Shown here: positions 27,623 to 37,314 of the stretch, one piece after another
Numbering within the stretch: position 1 is the stretch's first letter
Layout: each line of letters opens with the position of its first letter
Source of the DNA: an uncultured SAR86 cluster bacterium
GTDB lineage: Bacteria > Pseudomonadota > Gammaproteobacteria > Magnimaribacterales > Magnimaribacteraceae
Assembly: GCA_902594545.1 (NCBI GenBank)
Contig: CACJMO010000004.1
Location: forward strand, 1 to 64,000
DNA: 64,000 nucleotides
Direction of reading: 5' to 3'
Notes under the pieces: model-generated
What the model was told of the DNA's origin: nothing
Seen by the model: only the letters and a program-made list of their open reading frames with translations
Databases searched by the model: none
Program-made: the position numbers and the translations under genes

Positions 27623-28780
27623 ATGTCTGAATATAAAATCTTCACCTCTGAATCTGTTTCGGAAGGACATCCTGATAAAATGGCAGATCAAATTTCTGAT
27701 GCTGTGCTTGATGCCATGCTAAAAGATGATCCAGAGTCTAGGGTGGCATGCGAAACCTTAGTTAAAGACAATTTAGTTGTTTTAGCTGGAGAGATTACAA
27801 GCGGTTCAGAGCCTGACCTTGAGGCTCTCACTAGAAAGGTGATCTTAGATATAGGATATGACAGCATAGATGTGGGCTGTGATGGTAATACCTGTGAAGT
27901 GGTCAACGCAATTGGAAAACAATCTCAAGATATCGCTCAAGGAGTAAATGAAGGCGAAGGAGAAGACCTTGAACAAGGAGCTGGGGACCAAGGTTTGATG
28001 TTTGGATATGCAACAAATGAAACAGAAGTTTTGATGCCTGCTCCAATAACTTATTCGCATAGATTAGTTGAACAACAGGCTTTTATAAGAAAAAGCAATA
28101 AATTGTCCTGGTTAAGACCAGATGCTAAAAGCCAAGTTAGTTTTGTCTATGGGGAAGATGGAAAACCTCAATCTATTTCAGCCGTTGTGCTGTCAACACA
28201 ACATGATCCTGACGTTTCTCAAGAAGATCTTAAAGAGGGAGTAATGGAAGAAATCATAAAACCCATATTGCCTTCAAATTGGTTAAATAAGGATACAAAA
28301 TATTTCATAAATCCTACTGGTAGATTTGAAATAGGTGGTCCTGTTGGAGATTGCGGTCTTACAGGAAGAAAAATTATTGTTGATACCTACGGAGGAATGG
28401 CTAGACACGGTGGAGGAGCATTCTCAGGGAAAGACCCCTCAAAAGTTGATAGGTCAGCTGCCTATGCGGGCAGGTATGTTGCTAAAAATATTGTTGCTGC
28501 AGGTCTGGCAGATAGATGTGAAATACAAGTATCTTATGCAATAGGAGTTGCTGAACCAACTTCCATAAGTGTGAATACCTTTGGAACATCAAAGATAGAT
28601 GAAGAAAAAATTTCTGATCTTGTAAGAGAACATTTCGATCTGAGGCCGAGACAGTTAATTAATATGCTTGACTTGAAAAGACCTATCTATCAGTCAACAG
28701 CTGCTTATGGTCATTTTGGAAGAGAAGAGTCGGCATTTACGTGGGAAAAAACAGATAAAGTAGAAGCTTTAAAAGGATAA
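27623..28780 (+). CDS. metK: S-adenosylmethionine synthetase
   Basis: Makes SAM from methionine and ATP. 385 residues with [29 protein letters not shown] (the flexible loop motif) and [27 protein letters not shown]. Leads metK-ahcY-metF-argH; together the first three supply SAM, hydrolyse SAH and make methyl-THF, so the methyl cycle is genetically clustered. Confidence 0.98.
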   Translation: MSEYKIFTSESVSEGHPDKMADQISDAVLDAMLKDDPESRVACETLVKDNLVVLAGEITSGSEPDLEALTRKVILDIGYDSIDVGCDGNTCEVVNAIGKQSQDIAQGVNEGEGEDLEQGAGDQGLMFGYATNETEVLMPAPITYSHRLVEQQAFIRKSNKLSWLRPDAKSQVSFVYGEDGKPQSISAVVLSTQHDPDVSQEDLKEGVMEEIIKPILPSNWLNKDTKYFINPTGRFEIGGPVGDCGLTGRKIIVDTYGGMARHGGGAFSGKDPSKVDRSAAYAGRYVAKNIVAAGLADRCEIQVSYAIGVAEPTSISVNTFGTSKIDEEKISDLVREHFDLRPRQLINMLDLKRPIYQSTAAYGHFGREESAFTWEKTDKVEALKG

Positions 28781-28785
28781 AAAAT

Positions 28786-30183
28786 ATGAGTAATAACGAT
28801 TACAAAGTAGCTGATATGTCATTGGCAGATTGGGGTAGAAAAGAGATAGTAATTGCCCAATCAGAAATGCCTGCTTTAATGAAATTAAGAGAGAGATATG
28901 GAGATGAGCAGCCTCTAAAAGGAGCGAAAATATTGGGTTGTATTCATATGACAATTCAAACTGCCGTCTTGATAGAAACACTCACTGCTTTAGGTGCAGA
29001 AGTGAGATGGTCGGGTTGTAATATATTTTCAACACAAGATCATGCTGCTGCTGCAATTGCAGAATCTGGAGTTCCAGTATTTGCATGGAAAGGACAGACT
29101 GAAGAAGAGTTCGATTGGTGTATAGAGCAGACAATTCTGTGCGATGGCAAACCATGGGATGCAAACATGATACTTGATGATGGTGGAGATCTAACATCCA
29201 TGGCTCATGAAAAGTATCCTGAAATCCTAGAAAATATTCATGGCATAACAGAAGAAACCACTACTGGTGTTGTAAGACTCAATGAAATGATAGAAAAGGG
29301 AGAGTTAAAAGTACCGGCCATTAACGTTAATGATTCTGTTACCAAATCCAAAAACGATAATAAATACGGAACAAGGCATAGTCTTAATGATGGAATAAAA
29401 AGAGGAACAGATATGTTCCTAGCTGGTAGAAAAGCCCTCGTTATAGGATATGGTGATGTTGGAAAAGGATCAGCACAGAGCCTTAAGCAGGAAGGTATGG
29501 TGGTAAGAGTCACTGAAATTGACCCAATTTGCGCCATGCAAGCCTGCATGGATGGTTATGAAGTTGTTTCACCTTACATCGATGGCATTAATAACGACTC
29601 TGAAGACTCTATAAATAAAGCGCTTTTAGAAGATACCGATCTTATAGTGACCACAACAGGTAACTATCATGTTTGCGATAAACATATGCTTAAAGCAGTT
29701 AAAGATGGGGCTGTAATTTGCAACATTGGACACTTTGATACAGAAATTGATACGCAATATATGCGTGATGAATGGTGTTGGGAAGAAGTGAAACCTCAAG
29801 TCCATAAGGTTTTCAGAGACACAAGACCCGGAGATACTCCTAACCTAGATAGCGAGAATTACATAATTCTTCTATCCGAGGGACGATTAGTAAACCTAGG
29901 CAATGCAACTGGTCACCCTTCAAGGATCATGGACGGATCCTTTGCAAATCAGGTTTTAGCTCAGATGTATCTCTACGAAAAGAAATTCGCTCACATTAAT
30001 GATGATGACAAGAAACAAGAGCTGATAAAAGTAGAAGTATTACCAAAGAAGCTTGATGAAGAAGTAGCTTCATACATGGTAGAAGGTTTCGGAGGAGTCA
30101 TGACTAAATTATCATCTGATCAGGCTGACTATATCAACGTGCCAGAAGAAGGGCCCTTCAAGTCAGAAATATATAAATACTAA
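28786..30183 (+). CDS. ahcY: Adenosylhomocysteinase
   Basis: Hydrolyses SAH to adenosine and homocysteine with bound NAD. 465 residues. N-terminal [39 protein letters not shown], catalytic region [22 protein letters not shown] site [15 protein letters not shown], and the C-terminal lid ending KSEIYKY with the conserved Lys-Tyr pair. Only 5 bases after metK, so no room for its own riboswitch. Confidence 0.98.
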   Translation: MSNNDYKVADMSLADWGRKEIVIAQSEMPALMKLRERYGDEQPLKGAKILGCIHMTIQTAVLIETLTALGAEVRWSGCNIFSTQDHAAAAIAESGVPVFAWKGQTEEEFDWCIEQTILCDGKPWDANMILDDGGDLTSMAHEKYPEILENIHGITEETTTGVVRLNEMIEKGELKVPAINVNDSVTKSKNDNKYGTRHSLNDGIKRGTDMFLAGRKALVIGYGDVGKGSAQSLKQEGMVVRVTEIDPICAMQACMDGYEVVSPYIDGINNDSEDSINKALLEDTDLIVTTTGNYHVCDKHMLKAVKDGAVICNIGHFDTEIDTQYMRDEWCWEEVKPQVHKVFRDTRPGDTPNLDSENYIILLSEGRLVNLGNATGHPSRIMDGSFANQVLAQMYLYEKKFAHINDDDKKQELIKVEVLPKKLDEEVASYMVEGFGGVMTKLSSDQADYINVPEEGPFKSEIYKY

Positions 30184-30193
30184 TTTAAGACTT

Positions 30194-31027
30194 ATGGAAG
30201 AAAACTCTAAAACATTAAGTTTTGAGTTTTTCCCACCTAAAACAGCTTCTGGTCTTGAAAGGCTTAATAACATAGCCCAAGCATTTGAGGTTGTCCCTGC
30301 GGAATACTTTTCAGTTACCTTCGGGGCGGGAGGATCAACTCAACAAGGAACTTTAGATACTTGTAGCTCGCTTTTTGATGCCACAAAGACGCCCATTGCA
30401 CCCCATATTTCTGGAATAGGTTCTGATAAGGAAGCAATATTACAGTCTCTCAATGCTTATAAAGACAAAGGGCTAAAAAAATTAGTGGTTCTTAGAGGAG
30501 ATTTACCTTCCGGATTCGGATCTATAGGTGACTTTCCATATGCTGTAAATCTCATTGACTTCATTATTGATGAATTTGAAAACTATTTTGAAATTGAAGT
30601 GGGATCTTATCCTGAGACACATCCCGAAGCAGTTAGTCCTGAGCAGGATTTAAAATATTTCTGTGAAAAAATGTCTAGAGAAGTGCAAGGAGCTGTTACT
30701 CAATTTTTCTATAATCCAGACGTTTATTTTAAATTCATTGAGAATTGCGAAAAGCTTGGTTGTAGCAAGCCAATTACTCCTGGAATAATGCCCATTGTGA
30801 GTAAAGACGCCTTGATTAGAATGGCAAAAAACTGTGGAGCAAAATTACCTAATTCATTAATTAAACAACTCGACACTTATTCAAAGGAAGATGATGTAAA
30901 AAAATTTGGAATTGAATATGTATCCTCGTTGGTTCAGGAGTTGATAAAAAAAGGTGCACCCGGTATTCATTTCTATACTATTAATCAATTAGAACCCACT
31001 AAACAGATAATAGAAAACTTAGATTAA
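30194..31027 (+). CDS. metF: 5,10-methylenetetrahydrofolate reductase
   Basis: FAD enzyme producing 5-methyl-THF for methionine synthesis. 277 residues, a TIM barrel with FEFFPPKT near the N-terminus (Glu proton donor), SVTFGAGGSTQQGT, LVVLRGDLP, and FFYNPDVYFKFIENC. Ends GIHFYTINQLEPT as usual. Third gene of the methyl-cycle group. Confidence 0.96.
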   Translation: MEENSKTLSFEFFPPKTASGLERLNNIAQAFEVVPAEYFSVTFGAGGSTQQGTLDTCSSLFDATKTPIAPHISGIGSDKEAILQSLNAYKDKGLKKLVVLRGDLPSGFGSIGDFPYAVNLIDFIIDEFENYFEIEVGSYPETHPEAVSPEQDLKYFCEKMSREVQGAVTQFFYNPDVYFKFIENCEKLGCSKPITPGIMPIVSKDALIRMAKNCGAKLPNSLIKQLDTYSKEDDVKKFGIEYVSSLVQELIKKGAPGIHFYTINQLEPTKQIIENLD

Positions 31028-31031
31028 GGCT

Positions 31032-32435
31032 ATGACTAAGAAAGAAAAAAAAGTGAACCCACTTTGGGGAGGAAGATTTGATTCTGGCATGAATGATCTC
31101 GCACAATCTTTCTCAGCTTCAATCGACATAGATAAGAGGTTATTTGAAGCCGATATCAAAGGATCAATTGCGTATGCTGAAGTACTTAAAGATGCCAAGT
31201 TAATTAACGCATCTGAACTAAGCAAGATCAAAAAAGGTCTATCGAAAATTCTTAAGGAAATACAAGAAGATAAATTCCATTGGGACCCTGCACTTGAAGA
31301 TGTGCATATGAATATTGAATCTAGACTTGTGAAGATTGCTGGAGCAGCTGCAAAAAAAATACATACAGGAAGATCAAGAAATGACCAAGTGGCAACAGAC
31401 TTAAGAATATTTTTAAGGGATAAGATTGCAGATCTATTGAATTTACTAACCTTATTACAAAAATCTATAGTAAGAAAAGCTGAAGAAAATAGTGAAACTA
31501 TTATGCCGGGGTTCACTCATTTACAAATTGCCCAGCCTGTTACCTTCGGTCACCATCTCATGGCTTGGTATGAAATGCTATCTAGAGATTATTCTAGATT
31601 GCAGGATGCAAGTGAAAGAATGAGTGTTTTGCCCTTAGGCTCGGCAGCATTATCTGGAACACGATTTCACATAAATCGGGAATTGCTAAAAAAGAAACTG
31701 GGGTTTAAGGAAATAAGCAGGAACTCCATGGATGCCGTTAGTGATAGAGACTTTGTGTTGGAATTGGCTTCAGCGTTATCAATAGTTGGGATACACCTCT
31801 CAAGAATCAGTGAAGAAATAGTGATTTGGTCTTCGAGTCAATTTAACTATGTTGAGCTTTCTCATGAGGTTTGCACTGGCTCCTCAATCATGCCGCAAAA
31901 GAAAAATCCTGATATGGCCGAATTAATTAGAGGAGGTTCTTCAAAAACTATAGCCAACTTGATGGGGCTTCTTGCTTTGATGAAAAACTTACCTCTGACT
32001 TATAACAGAGACCTTCAGGATGATAAGGAATATATCTTTAGTAGTATTGATTTTTCAGAAGACAGCTTGGCTCTTCTTACTGTACTGATAAACGGTATGG
32101 AACCAAATAAAACTAAAATGAAGCAAGATTGCTTTCAAGGCCAGATAACTGCGACTGACTTGGCTGATTATTTGGTTGAAAAGAATATGCCTTTTAGGCA
32201 GGCTCATGAGGTTGTTGGAAAAATAGTAGCCCTTGCTGAGAGTAAAGATTTGCAGATTTTTGAACTTGAACTTTCTGAATTAAGAAAGTTCTCTAAATTA
32301 ATACAGGAAGATGTTAAAGACTATTTAGATCCACAGAAGACTATCCTATCTAGAAAACAAACAGGAGGGACGGCGCCCTCGCAAGTTAAAAAAGAAATTA
32401 AAAAAGCTAAATTGACATTAGAAAGGAGAAAATAA
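31032..32435 (+). CDS. argH: Argininosuccinate lyase
   Basis: Last step of arginine synthesis. 467 residues, beginning LWGGRFDSGMNDLAQSFSASI. Contains HTGRSRNDQVATDLRIFLRD, the catalytic-Ser loop GSSIMPQKKNPDMAELIRG and GQITATDLADYLV. Four bases after metF. Its stop shares a base with the lptM start (TAATG), linking it to the lysine operon downstream, as in pseudomonads where argH is near lysA-dapF. Confidence 0.97.
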   Translation: MTKKEKKVNPLWGGRFDSGMNDLAQSFSASIDIDKRLFEADIKGSIAYAEVLKDAKLINASELSKIKKGLSKILKEIQEDKFHWDPALEDVHMNIESRLVKIAGAAAKKIHTGRSRNDQVATDLRIFLRDKIADLLNLLTLLQKSIVRKAEENSETIMPGFTHLQIAQPVTFGHHLMAWYEMLSRDYSRLQDASERMSVLPLGSAALSGTRFHINRELLKKKLGFKEISRNSMDAVSDRDFVLELASALSIVGIHLSRISEEIVIWSSSQFNYVELSHEVCTGSSIMPQKKNPDMAELIRGGSSKTIANLMGLLALMKNLPLTYNRDLQDDKEYIFSSIDFSEDSLALLTVLINGMEPNKTKMKQDCFQGQITATDLADYLVEKNMPFRQAHEVVGKIVALAESKDLQIFELELSELRKFSKLIQEDVKDYLDPQKTILSRKQTGGTAPSQVKKEIKKAKLTLERRK

Positions 32436-32560
32436 TGATTACTGCTGTGAGAATCTTTCTTCTAATGTTGGCCTTTAACTTAATATCCTGCGGTAATAAG
32501 GTTCCATTAAGTCTGCCCGACAATTCCGATGAGACTTATTTTGGTCATGAAAGCAATTGA
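32435..32560 (+). CDS. lptM: LptM-type small lipoprotein
   Basis: 41 residues (MITAVRIFLLMLAFNLISCG...). A hydrophobic signal ends in the lipobox LISC; after the cysteine comes GNKVPLSLPDN, the equivalent of the CGxKGPLYxP motif of LptM (YifL), which stabilises the LPS translocon LptD-LptE. The short charged tail and the position just before lysA-dapF are characteristic. It overlaps argH by one base and lysA by 14. The Gly-Pro-Leu-Tyr core is altered here. Confidence 0.75.
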   Translation: MITAVRIFLLMLAFNLISCGNKVPLSLPDNSDETYFGHESN

Positions 32561-33770
32561 CGGACAACTCTTTGTTGAAAATATTCCAGTTATTGAATTA
32601 GCTAAGGAGTATGGCTCTCCATTGTTTATATATTCTTCTAAAGAAATTGAGGATAATTTTTTAAATTATAAAAATGAAATAAGGGATCAAGACCTTGTCT
32701 GTTATGCAGTAAAAGCCAACTCAAATATACATATCTTAAAGCTACTCTCTGATCTTGGTTCTGGATTCGATGTCGTATCTGGAAACGAGCTGCAGAGATG
32801 CCTTTTAGCTGGAGCAGACAGAAAGAAAATTGTTTTTTCAGGCGTAGCAAAATCCCATGAAGAAATTAAGCTGGCGGTAGAAAGTGATATTTTGTCTATC
32901 AATATAGAATCGGTTGGAGAATTTGAAAGAATCGCAGCAATAGCAAAAGAATTAAATAAAACAGTAAACTGTGCACTCAGGATAAATCCAGACATTAAAA
33001 TAGGTTCTCATAAATACATAGAAACAGGATCTAAAACCTCAAAATTTGGTCTGGATAAAGAGTCTGTGGGCAAGATTTCAGAACTCTCAAAGAGCAATGA
33101 GCACATTAATATTAAAGCTGTAGCCTGTCATATAGGTTCTCAGATTTCTGATGAGAATTTAATCCTCAAAAGCCTTATATATATAAAAGAAATTGCTGAT
33201 CAACTCAAAGAAGAGGGTCATAAAGTGAACTTTCTGGACATAGGGGGAGGTTTAGGAATTCAATATAAAGATGAAGAAAAGGGAGATCCAAAAATTTTAA
33301 TTTCCGAAGTTAAGACTTTACTCAAAGAAACGGATTATCAAGTAATAGTTGAACCTGGAAGATCTATAGTTGGAACTTCTGGAATACTTCTTACGAAAGT
33401 AGAATACATAAAAGAAGCTGGTGAGAAAAAATTTGCAATTATCGATGCCGGAATGAATGATCTTATCAGACCTTCATTATATGAAGCCTGGCACAAAGTA
33501 AGAGAGGTTGAGGAAAGAGATCTAGAAAGTGAAACTTACGATCTGGCTGGCCCAGTATGCGAAACAGGAGATATTCTTGCCAGAGATAGAAGCCTAAAAC
33601 TACAACCGGATGATTATTTAGTTTTTATGGATGTAGGTGCTTATGGTTCAGTTATGTCATCCAATTACAACTCTAGGTTGAAGCCTGCAGAATTGCTTAT
33701 AACCAAAGATGTCGTGAAAGTAATAAAAAGAAAAGAAAACTTCGAAGACCTTATCGCTTTGGAGTCTTAG
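32547..33770 (+). CDS. lysA: Diaminopimelate decarboxylase
   Basis: PLP enzyme producing lysine from meso-diaminopimelate. 407 residues from the ATG at 32547; an upstream ATG at 32529 is less likely. Schiff-base Lys in YAVKANSN, GSGFDVVSGNEL, PLP phosphate site GGGLGIQY and the C-terminal CETGDILARDR and DVGAYGSVMSSNYNSR segments are all present. Overlaps lptM and precedes dapF by 6 bases. Confidence 0.96.
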   Translation: MKAIDGQLFVENIPVIELAKEYGSPLFIYSSKEIEDNFLNYKNEIRDQDLVCYAVKANSNIHILKLLSDLGSGFDVVSGNELQRCLLAGADRKKIVFSGVAKSHEEIKLAVESDILSINIESVGEFERIAAIAKELNKTVNCALRINPDIKIGSHKYIETGSKTSKFGLDKESVGKISELSKSNEHINIKAVACHIGSQISDENLILKSLIYIKEIADQLKEEGHKVNFLDIGGGLGIQYKDEEKGDPKILISEVKTLLKETDYQVIVEPGRSIVGTSGILLTKVEYIKEAGEKKFAIIDAGMNDLIRPSLYEAWHKVREVEERDLESETYDLAGPVCETGDILARDRSLKLQPDDYLVFMDVGAYGSVMSSNYNSRLKPAELLITKDVVKVIKRKENFEDLIALES

Positions 33771-33776
33771 TCTCTA

Positions 33777-34568
33777 ATGTATTTAGATTTACACATCTAT
33801 TCTGGTCTAGGAAACATTATCGTCATTGTTGACTCTGTAAGAAAAGATATCTCCATAGACTCGAAAACTGTATTAAGTTTATACGAAAATAAAGGCATTA
33901 ATTTTGATCAACTCATTCAAGTCTTGCCTCCTCTAAGTCCTGAGAATGATTTTGATGTAAAGATTTATAACAATGATGGATCACTTGCATTAAATTGTAT
34001 TAATGGCGCTAGATGCGTATCCAAATTTGTTGAAGATAACTCTCTGAGTGCAGCAAAGGAAATAAAAGTAAGCACTGATGGCGGCCTTTGGCATCTTCAA
34101 GCTAAAAGTAAGGAAGAATTCTCTGCATCTTTTGAAATAACTAACTCTATAGATCAAATCACTGTAGATTTAGGAGAAGAAAACCTAATTTTAGATTGTA
34201 TAAATCTTGGCAATCCTCATGGAGTTATTTTTCAAGATAAAGACTCAACTGTTAATTTTCTAAAAACAGGAAAAGATCTTCAAGATAGTAGCTACTTTCC
34301 TGATGGAGTGAACTTTGGCCTAGCGAATAAATTGAGTGATAGTGAGATTGACCTAAGAGTATACGAAAGAGGTGCAGGAGAGACCGCAGCATGTGGAAGC
34401 GGGGCATGTGCAGCTGCGATCATTGGGATATCAAGAAAAAACATGGTAGCTCCAGTGAAGGTTAACTTCCAACTGGGAAGTCTTTTGATAGACTATAAAA
34501 AAGAATCTAATCTAATAGTCGCTGAAGGGTCGGCGACTTTAGTTGAAAAAAGACAAATCGAAATTTAA
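33777..34568 (+). CDS. dapF: Diaminopimelate epimerase
   Basis: Cofactor-free two-Cys racemase making meso-DAP for lysine and peptidoglycan. 263 residues. Catalytic cysteines lie in NCINGARC and in ERGAGETAACGSGACAA. The usual residue after the first catalytic Cys is Gly (CGNGxRC); here it is Ile, and the N-terminal GLGNDF reads GLGNII. Both changes touch the active site, yet the rest is well kept. Its end overlaps the DUF484 gene by one base. Confidence 0.93.
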   Translation: MYLDLHIYSGLGNIIVIVDSVRKDISIDSKTVLSLYENKGINFDQLIQVLPPLSPENDFDVKIYNNDGSLALNCINGARCVSKFVEDNSLSAAKEIKVSTDGGLWHLQAKSKEEFSASFEITNSIDQITVDLGEENLILDCINLGNPHGVIFQDKDSTVNFLKTGKDLQDSSYFPDGVNFGLANKLSDSEIDLRVYERGAGETAACGSGACAAAIIGISRKNMVAPVKVNFQLGSLLIDYKKESNLIVAEGSATLVEKRQIEI

Positions 34569-35230
34569 TGTCAAAAAATAATTTAGATCCAAAGCAAGTA
34601 GAGGAATTTCTTATACTTAATCCTGATTTTCTTTCTGACAATTCCCATATTTTAAACTCCATAGAAATAGTTCATGAGACCGGGGGTGCCGTTTCATTAA
34701 TTCAAAAACAAGTTGAAATACTTCGACAGAATTACGAATCTACATCTAGCAACCTGCTGCAATTATTAGATATTGCAAAAAACAATGAAGGAATCTTTGA
34801 AAAGACAAAGAAGTTAATTTTGGAGTTAATAGTATGTCGCAATCTTACCGATGTAGTCTCTATCACTGAGGATACTTTCAGAAGAGAATTTCAGGCTGAC
34901 GCATGTAAAGTCCTATTTTTTAAGGAGAATAACAATATTCCTAGAGGCAGAATTGTTGATGTTAAAGAAGCTCATAAGCATATAGGCAAGAAATATAATG
35001 CAGTTGATATATTTTGTGGACCTCTAGATAAAATTGAATCGAACTACATATTTGATAAAAAATCTGGAGTTGTAGATTGTGTGTTAGTACCGATAAAAAA
35101 TTCTGAGTGTCCTGCAATGCTGGCACTGGGGTCTAAATCAGCAGATACCTACTCTAAAGAAAACGACTCCTTGTTTTTAGAGTTTGTTGCGGAAACGCTA
35201 TCGAAACTTATTGATAGAAATAATTTTTAG
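34568..35230 (+). CDS. DUF484 family GAF-like protein
   Basis: 220 residues. N-terminal FLILNPDFLSDN and GGAVSLIQKQVEILRQN match the DUF484 family, which has a helical start followed by a GAF-like domain (about 85-215). Found between dapF and xerC in most gammaproteobacteria (E. coli yigA locus), as here. No established function; a regulatory or sensor role tied to xerC is only inferred from context. Confidence 0.9.
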   Translation: MSKNNLDPKQVEEFLILNPDFLSDNSHILNSIEIVHETGGAVSLIQKQVEILRQNYESTSSNLLQLLDIAKNNEGIFEKTKKLILELIVCRNLTDVVSITEDTFRREFQADACKVLFFKENNNIPRGRIVDVKEAHKHIGKKYNAVDIFCGPLDKIESNYIFDKKSGVVDCVLVPIKNSECPAMLALGSKSADTYSKENDSLFLEFVAETLSKLIDRNNF

Positions 35231-36142
35231 ATGCTACAGAAAGATATCCAAGTCTACTTATCATATTTAGAATCCGTAAAACAATACTCTCAACATACTC
35301 TTAACGGATACAAACGAGATCTTCAAAAGTTATCAAAATATCTTTCAGATCAAGAAATTGATAAATGGAAATTAGTAAAAGAACATGACTTGAGGACTTT
35401 TGTTAATTCTGAAAGAAGGAGAGGCCTTAGCCCAAGAAGCATCCAAAGGATTTTGTCCTCTTGCAGAACATTTTTTGAATTTTTATTAACTGAAGGTCAG
35501 ATCAAGTTAAGTCCAGCTCAAAATATAAGCTCCCCAAAGTTAGCACAGCTCCTTCCTAAAGCAATGGATGCAGATCTCGTGCAAAAGCTTTTAGATTTCA
35601 AGGCTAAAGGAATGATTGAAGTAAGGGATAAAGCTCTTGCAGAACTTCTATACTCTTCCGGGTTAAGGCTATCTGAAATATGTAAACTAAATATGGAGGA
35701 TTTAGATACAAAAGAAAGAACATGTGTTGTAAGCGGTAAAGGCAATAAGACAAGAATAGTTCCTGTAGGAAAGAAGGCCATTCAAGCCATAAGAGACTGG
35801 TTTATGTATAGATCAGAATTAAAACAATCTAAAGCAACTTCTACTAATGCTATTTTTTTAAATAATAAAGGCAATAGGATCTCTCCAAGATCAATTCAGC
35901 TTAGGTTAGAAAAATTATGTCTTATGCGAGGCCTTCCAGGAATAAACCCTCATATGTTAAGGCACTCTTTTGCCAGTCATGTACTTGAGTCAAGTGGGGA
36001 TTTAAGAGCTGTTCAGGAAATGTTGGGTCATTCAGATATAGGGACAACACAGATATATACTAAATTAGATTTCCAACATCTGTCGAAGGTGTACGACAAA
36101 GCTCACCCGAGAGCAAAAAAGGATACTAAAGATGGCCATTAA
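35231..36142 (+). CDS. xerC: Tyrosine recombinase XerC
   Basis: 303 residues. Together with XerD resolves chromosome dimers at dif. The N-terminal SAM-like DNA-binding domain is followed by the catalytic domain with Arg in SSGLRLSEIC, Lys in VSGKGNKTR, HxxR in HMLRHSFASH, and the His and nucleophile Tyr in LGHSDIGTTQIYTKLD. In the dapF-DUF484-xerC-HAD order of E. coli, so XerC rather than XerD. Confidence 0.95.
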   Translation: MLQKDIQVYLSYLESVKQYSQHTLNGYKRDLQKLSKYLSDQEIDKWKLVKEHDLRTFVNSERRRGLSPRSIQRILSSCRTFFEFLLTEGQIKLSPAQNISSPKLAQLLPKAMDADLVQKLLDFKAKGMIEVRDKALAELLYSSGLRLSEICKLNMEDLDTKERTCVVSGKGNKTRIVPVGKKAIQAIRDWFMYRSELKQSKATSTNAIFLNNKGNRISPRSIQLRLEKLCLMRGLPGINPHMLRHSFASHVLESSGDLRAVQEMLGHSDIGTTQIYTKLDFQHLSKVYDKAHPRAKKDTKDGH

Positions 36143-36830
36143 ATATATTTCTTTCGATCTTGATGACACCTTTTGGGATGTTATGCCGACTATATATAAG
36201 GCAGAAGACCTAACATCGTCTTGGATTAAGGAAAATTACCCTGGGGCAGATAAAATAATTCAGTCTACTAATATGATGGATTTGAGAAATAAACTTCTTA
36301 AAGAAGATCCATCATTACTCGTTAGGATCTCAGACTTGAGAACTAAAATGTTTTATGAAATTGGCCTTTTGGCCGGCTACAACAAAGAAGAATCTGATAT
36401 GTTGTCAAAGAATGCTTTCAATATCTTTATTGAGGCAAGAAATAATGTGAAGTTGTTTGAAGGAGTAGAAGAAACATTGGAGTCATTGAATCAAAACTAC
36501 TCTTTGGGTGTGATTACTAATGGCAATGCTGACTTAAAAAAAATTGGCATAGATCATCTTTTTTCTCATGTATTTTCTTCAGCGAATTCAGGAGCGCACA
36601 AACCAGACCCAAAAGCTTTCGAAATTTTGATCGAAGCATCTGGTCTCAAACCTGAAGAAATTTGTCACGTCGGGGATCATCCCTTAAATGATGTCAAAGG
36701 TAGCTTGGATTGTGGCATGAAGCCAATTTGGTTTAAAAACGAAGGCGCTGAGTGGCCATATGAGGATATAGAAATTCCTGTATTTGAAAAATGGGAAGAT
36801 TTTGAATCTGTCTTAGAGAAAGCTTACTAG
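36132..36830 (+). CDS. HAD-family phosphatase (YigB-like)
   Basis: 232 residues. HAD motifs: FDLDDTFWD (nucleophile Asp), VITNGN, Lys in GAHKPDPKAFE, and HVGDHPLNDVKG. The helical cap between motifs I and II places it in subclass I. The position after xerC corresponds to E. coli yigB, an FMN phosphatase, so dephosphorylation of FMN or similar is likely but unproved. Overlaps xerC by 11 bases and the convergent cytochrome gene by 4. Confidence 0.88.
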   Translation: MAIKYISFDLDDTFWDVMPTIYKAEDLTSSWIKENYPGADKIIQSTNMMDLRNKLLKEDPSLLVRISDLRTKMFYEIGLLAGYNKEESDMLSKNAFNIFIEARNNVKLFEGVEETLESLNQNYSLGVITNGNADLKKIGIDHLFSHVFSSANSGAHKPDPKAFEILIEASGLKPEEICHVGDHPLNDVKGSLDCGMKPIWFKNEGAEWPYEDIEIPVFEKWEDFESVLEKAY

Positions 36831-37237
36831 ATACTATCAAGCATATGCTGGACAGCAGAAGATAGTTCATCATCGGAACAATCCATACACATACCCATTG
36901 CGGGCATTCCATTAAGACCATTTTTGACAGAAGCGGTAAGGGCCTCCAAACCTTTGTCTGGCCTCGCACCCCATGAAGAAGCATCGGCAAATTTAGGAGC
37001 ACCGGCTAAACCAATATTGTGGCAGGTAGCACAAGCGTTTGTATAAACAGCCTCTCCACTTCTAGCTCCAGAGGAATCAGCCACTGTTTCAGCAACTGCT
37101 GTTCCACAATCTTGACCTTGAATACATACAGAACCTACCGGAGCAATTCTTTTTTCGATAGCCTTTTTTGCTTCAGAAGCTCCTAAGCTAACAACAAATC
37201 CAGTAAATAATATTAGTAAAAATTTTGAATATTTCAT
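36827..37237 (-). CDS. Cytochrome c5-family protein
   Basis: 136 residues with an export signal (MKYSKFLLILFTGFVVSLGA). One heme motif CATCH near residue 70, Met ligand in GMPAMGMC, and the extra Cys pair CMDCS typical of cytochrome c5. A periplasmic, probably membrane-associated electron carrier to a terminal oxidase. Own promoter: minus-strand TATAAT at 37271-37276. Confidence 0.92.
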   Translation of the reverse strand: MKYSKFLLILFTGFVVSLGASEAKKAIEKRIAPVGSVCIQGQDCGTAVAETVADSSGARSGEAVYTNACATCHNIGLAGAPKFADASSWGARPDKGLEALTASVKNGLNGMPAMGMCMDCSDDELSSAVQHMLDSI

Positions 37238-37270
37238 TTTTTAAAATAAGCTCAAGGTAGGGCGAGTTGC

Positions 37271-37276
37271 ATTATA
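37271..37276 (-). promoter_or_regulatory. -10 box of the cytochrome c5 gene
   Basis: Read on the minus strand: CTATAATGCAACTCGCCC, with the predicted start near 37264, about 27 bases before the ATG. Confidence 0.5.
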
Positions 37277-37314
37277 GAACATTAAACAGAGCGAGTCTTG
37301 TCGAAATTGGGCCC

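Noticed and set aside
31019-31516. Long minus-strand ORF inside argH
   Set aside because: Fully within the well-supported argH reading frame and without family resemblance or ribosome site.
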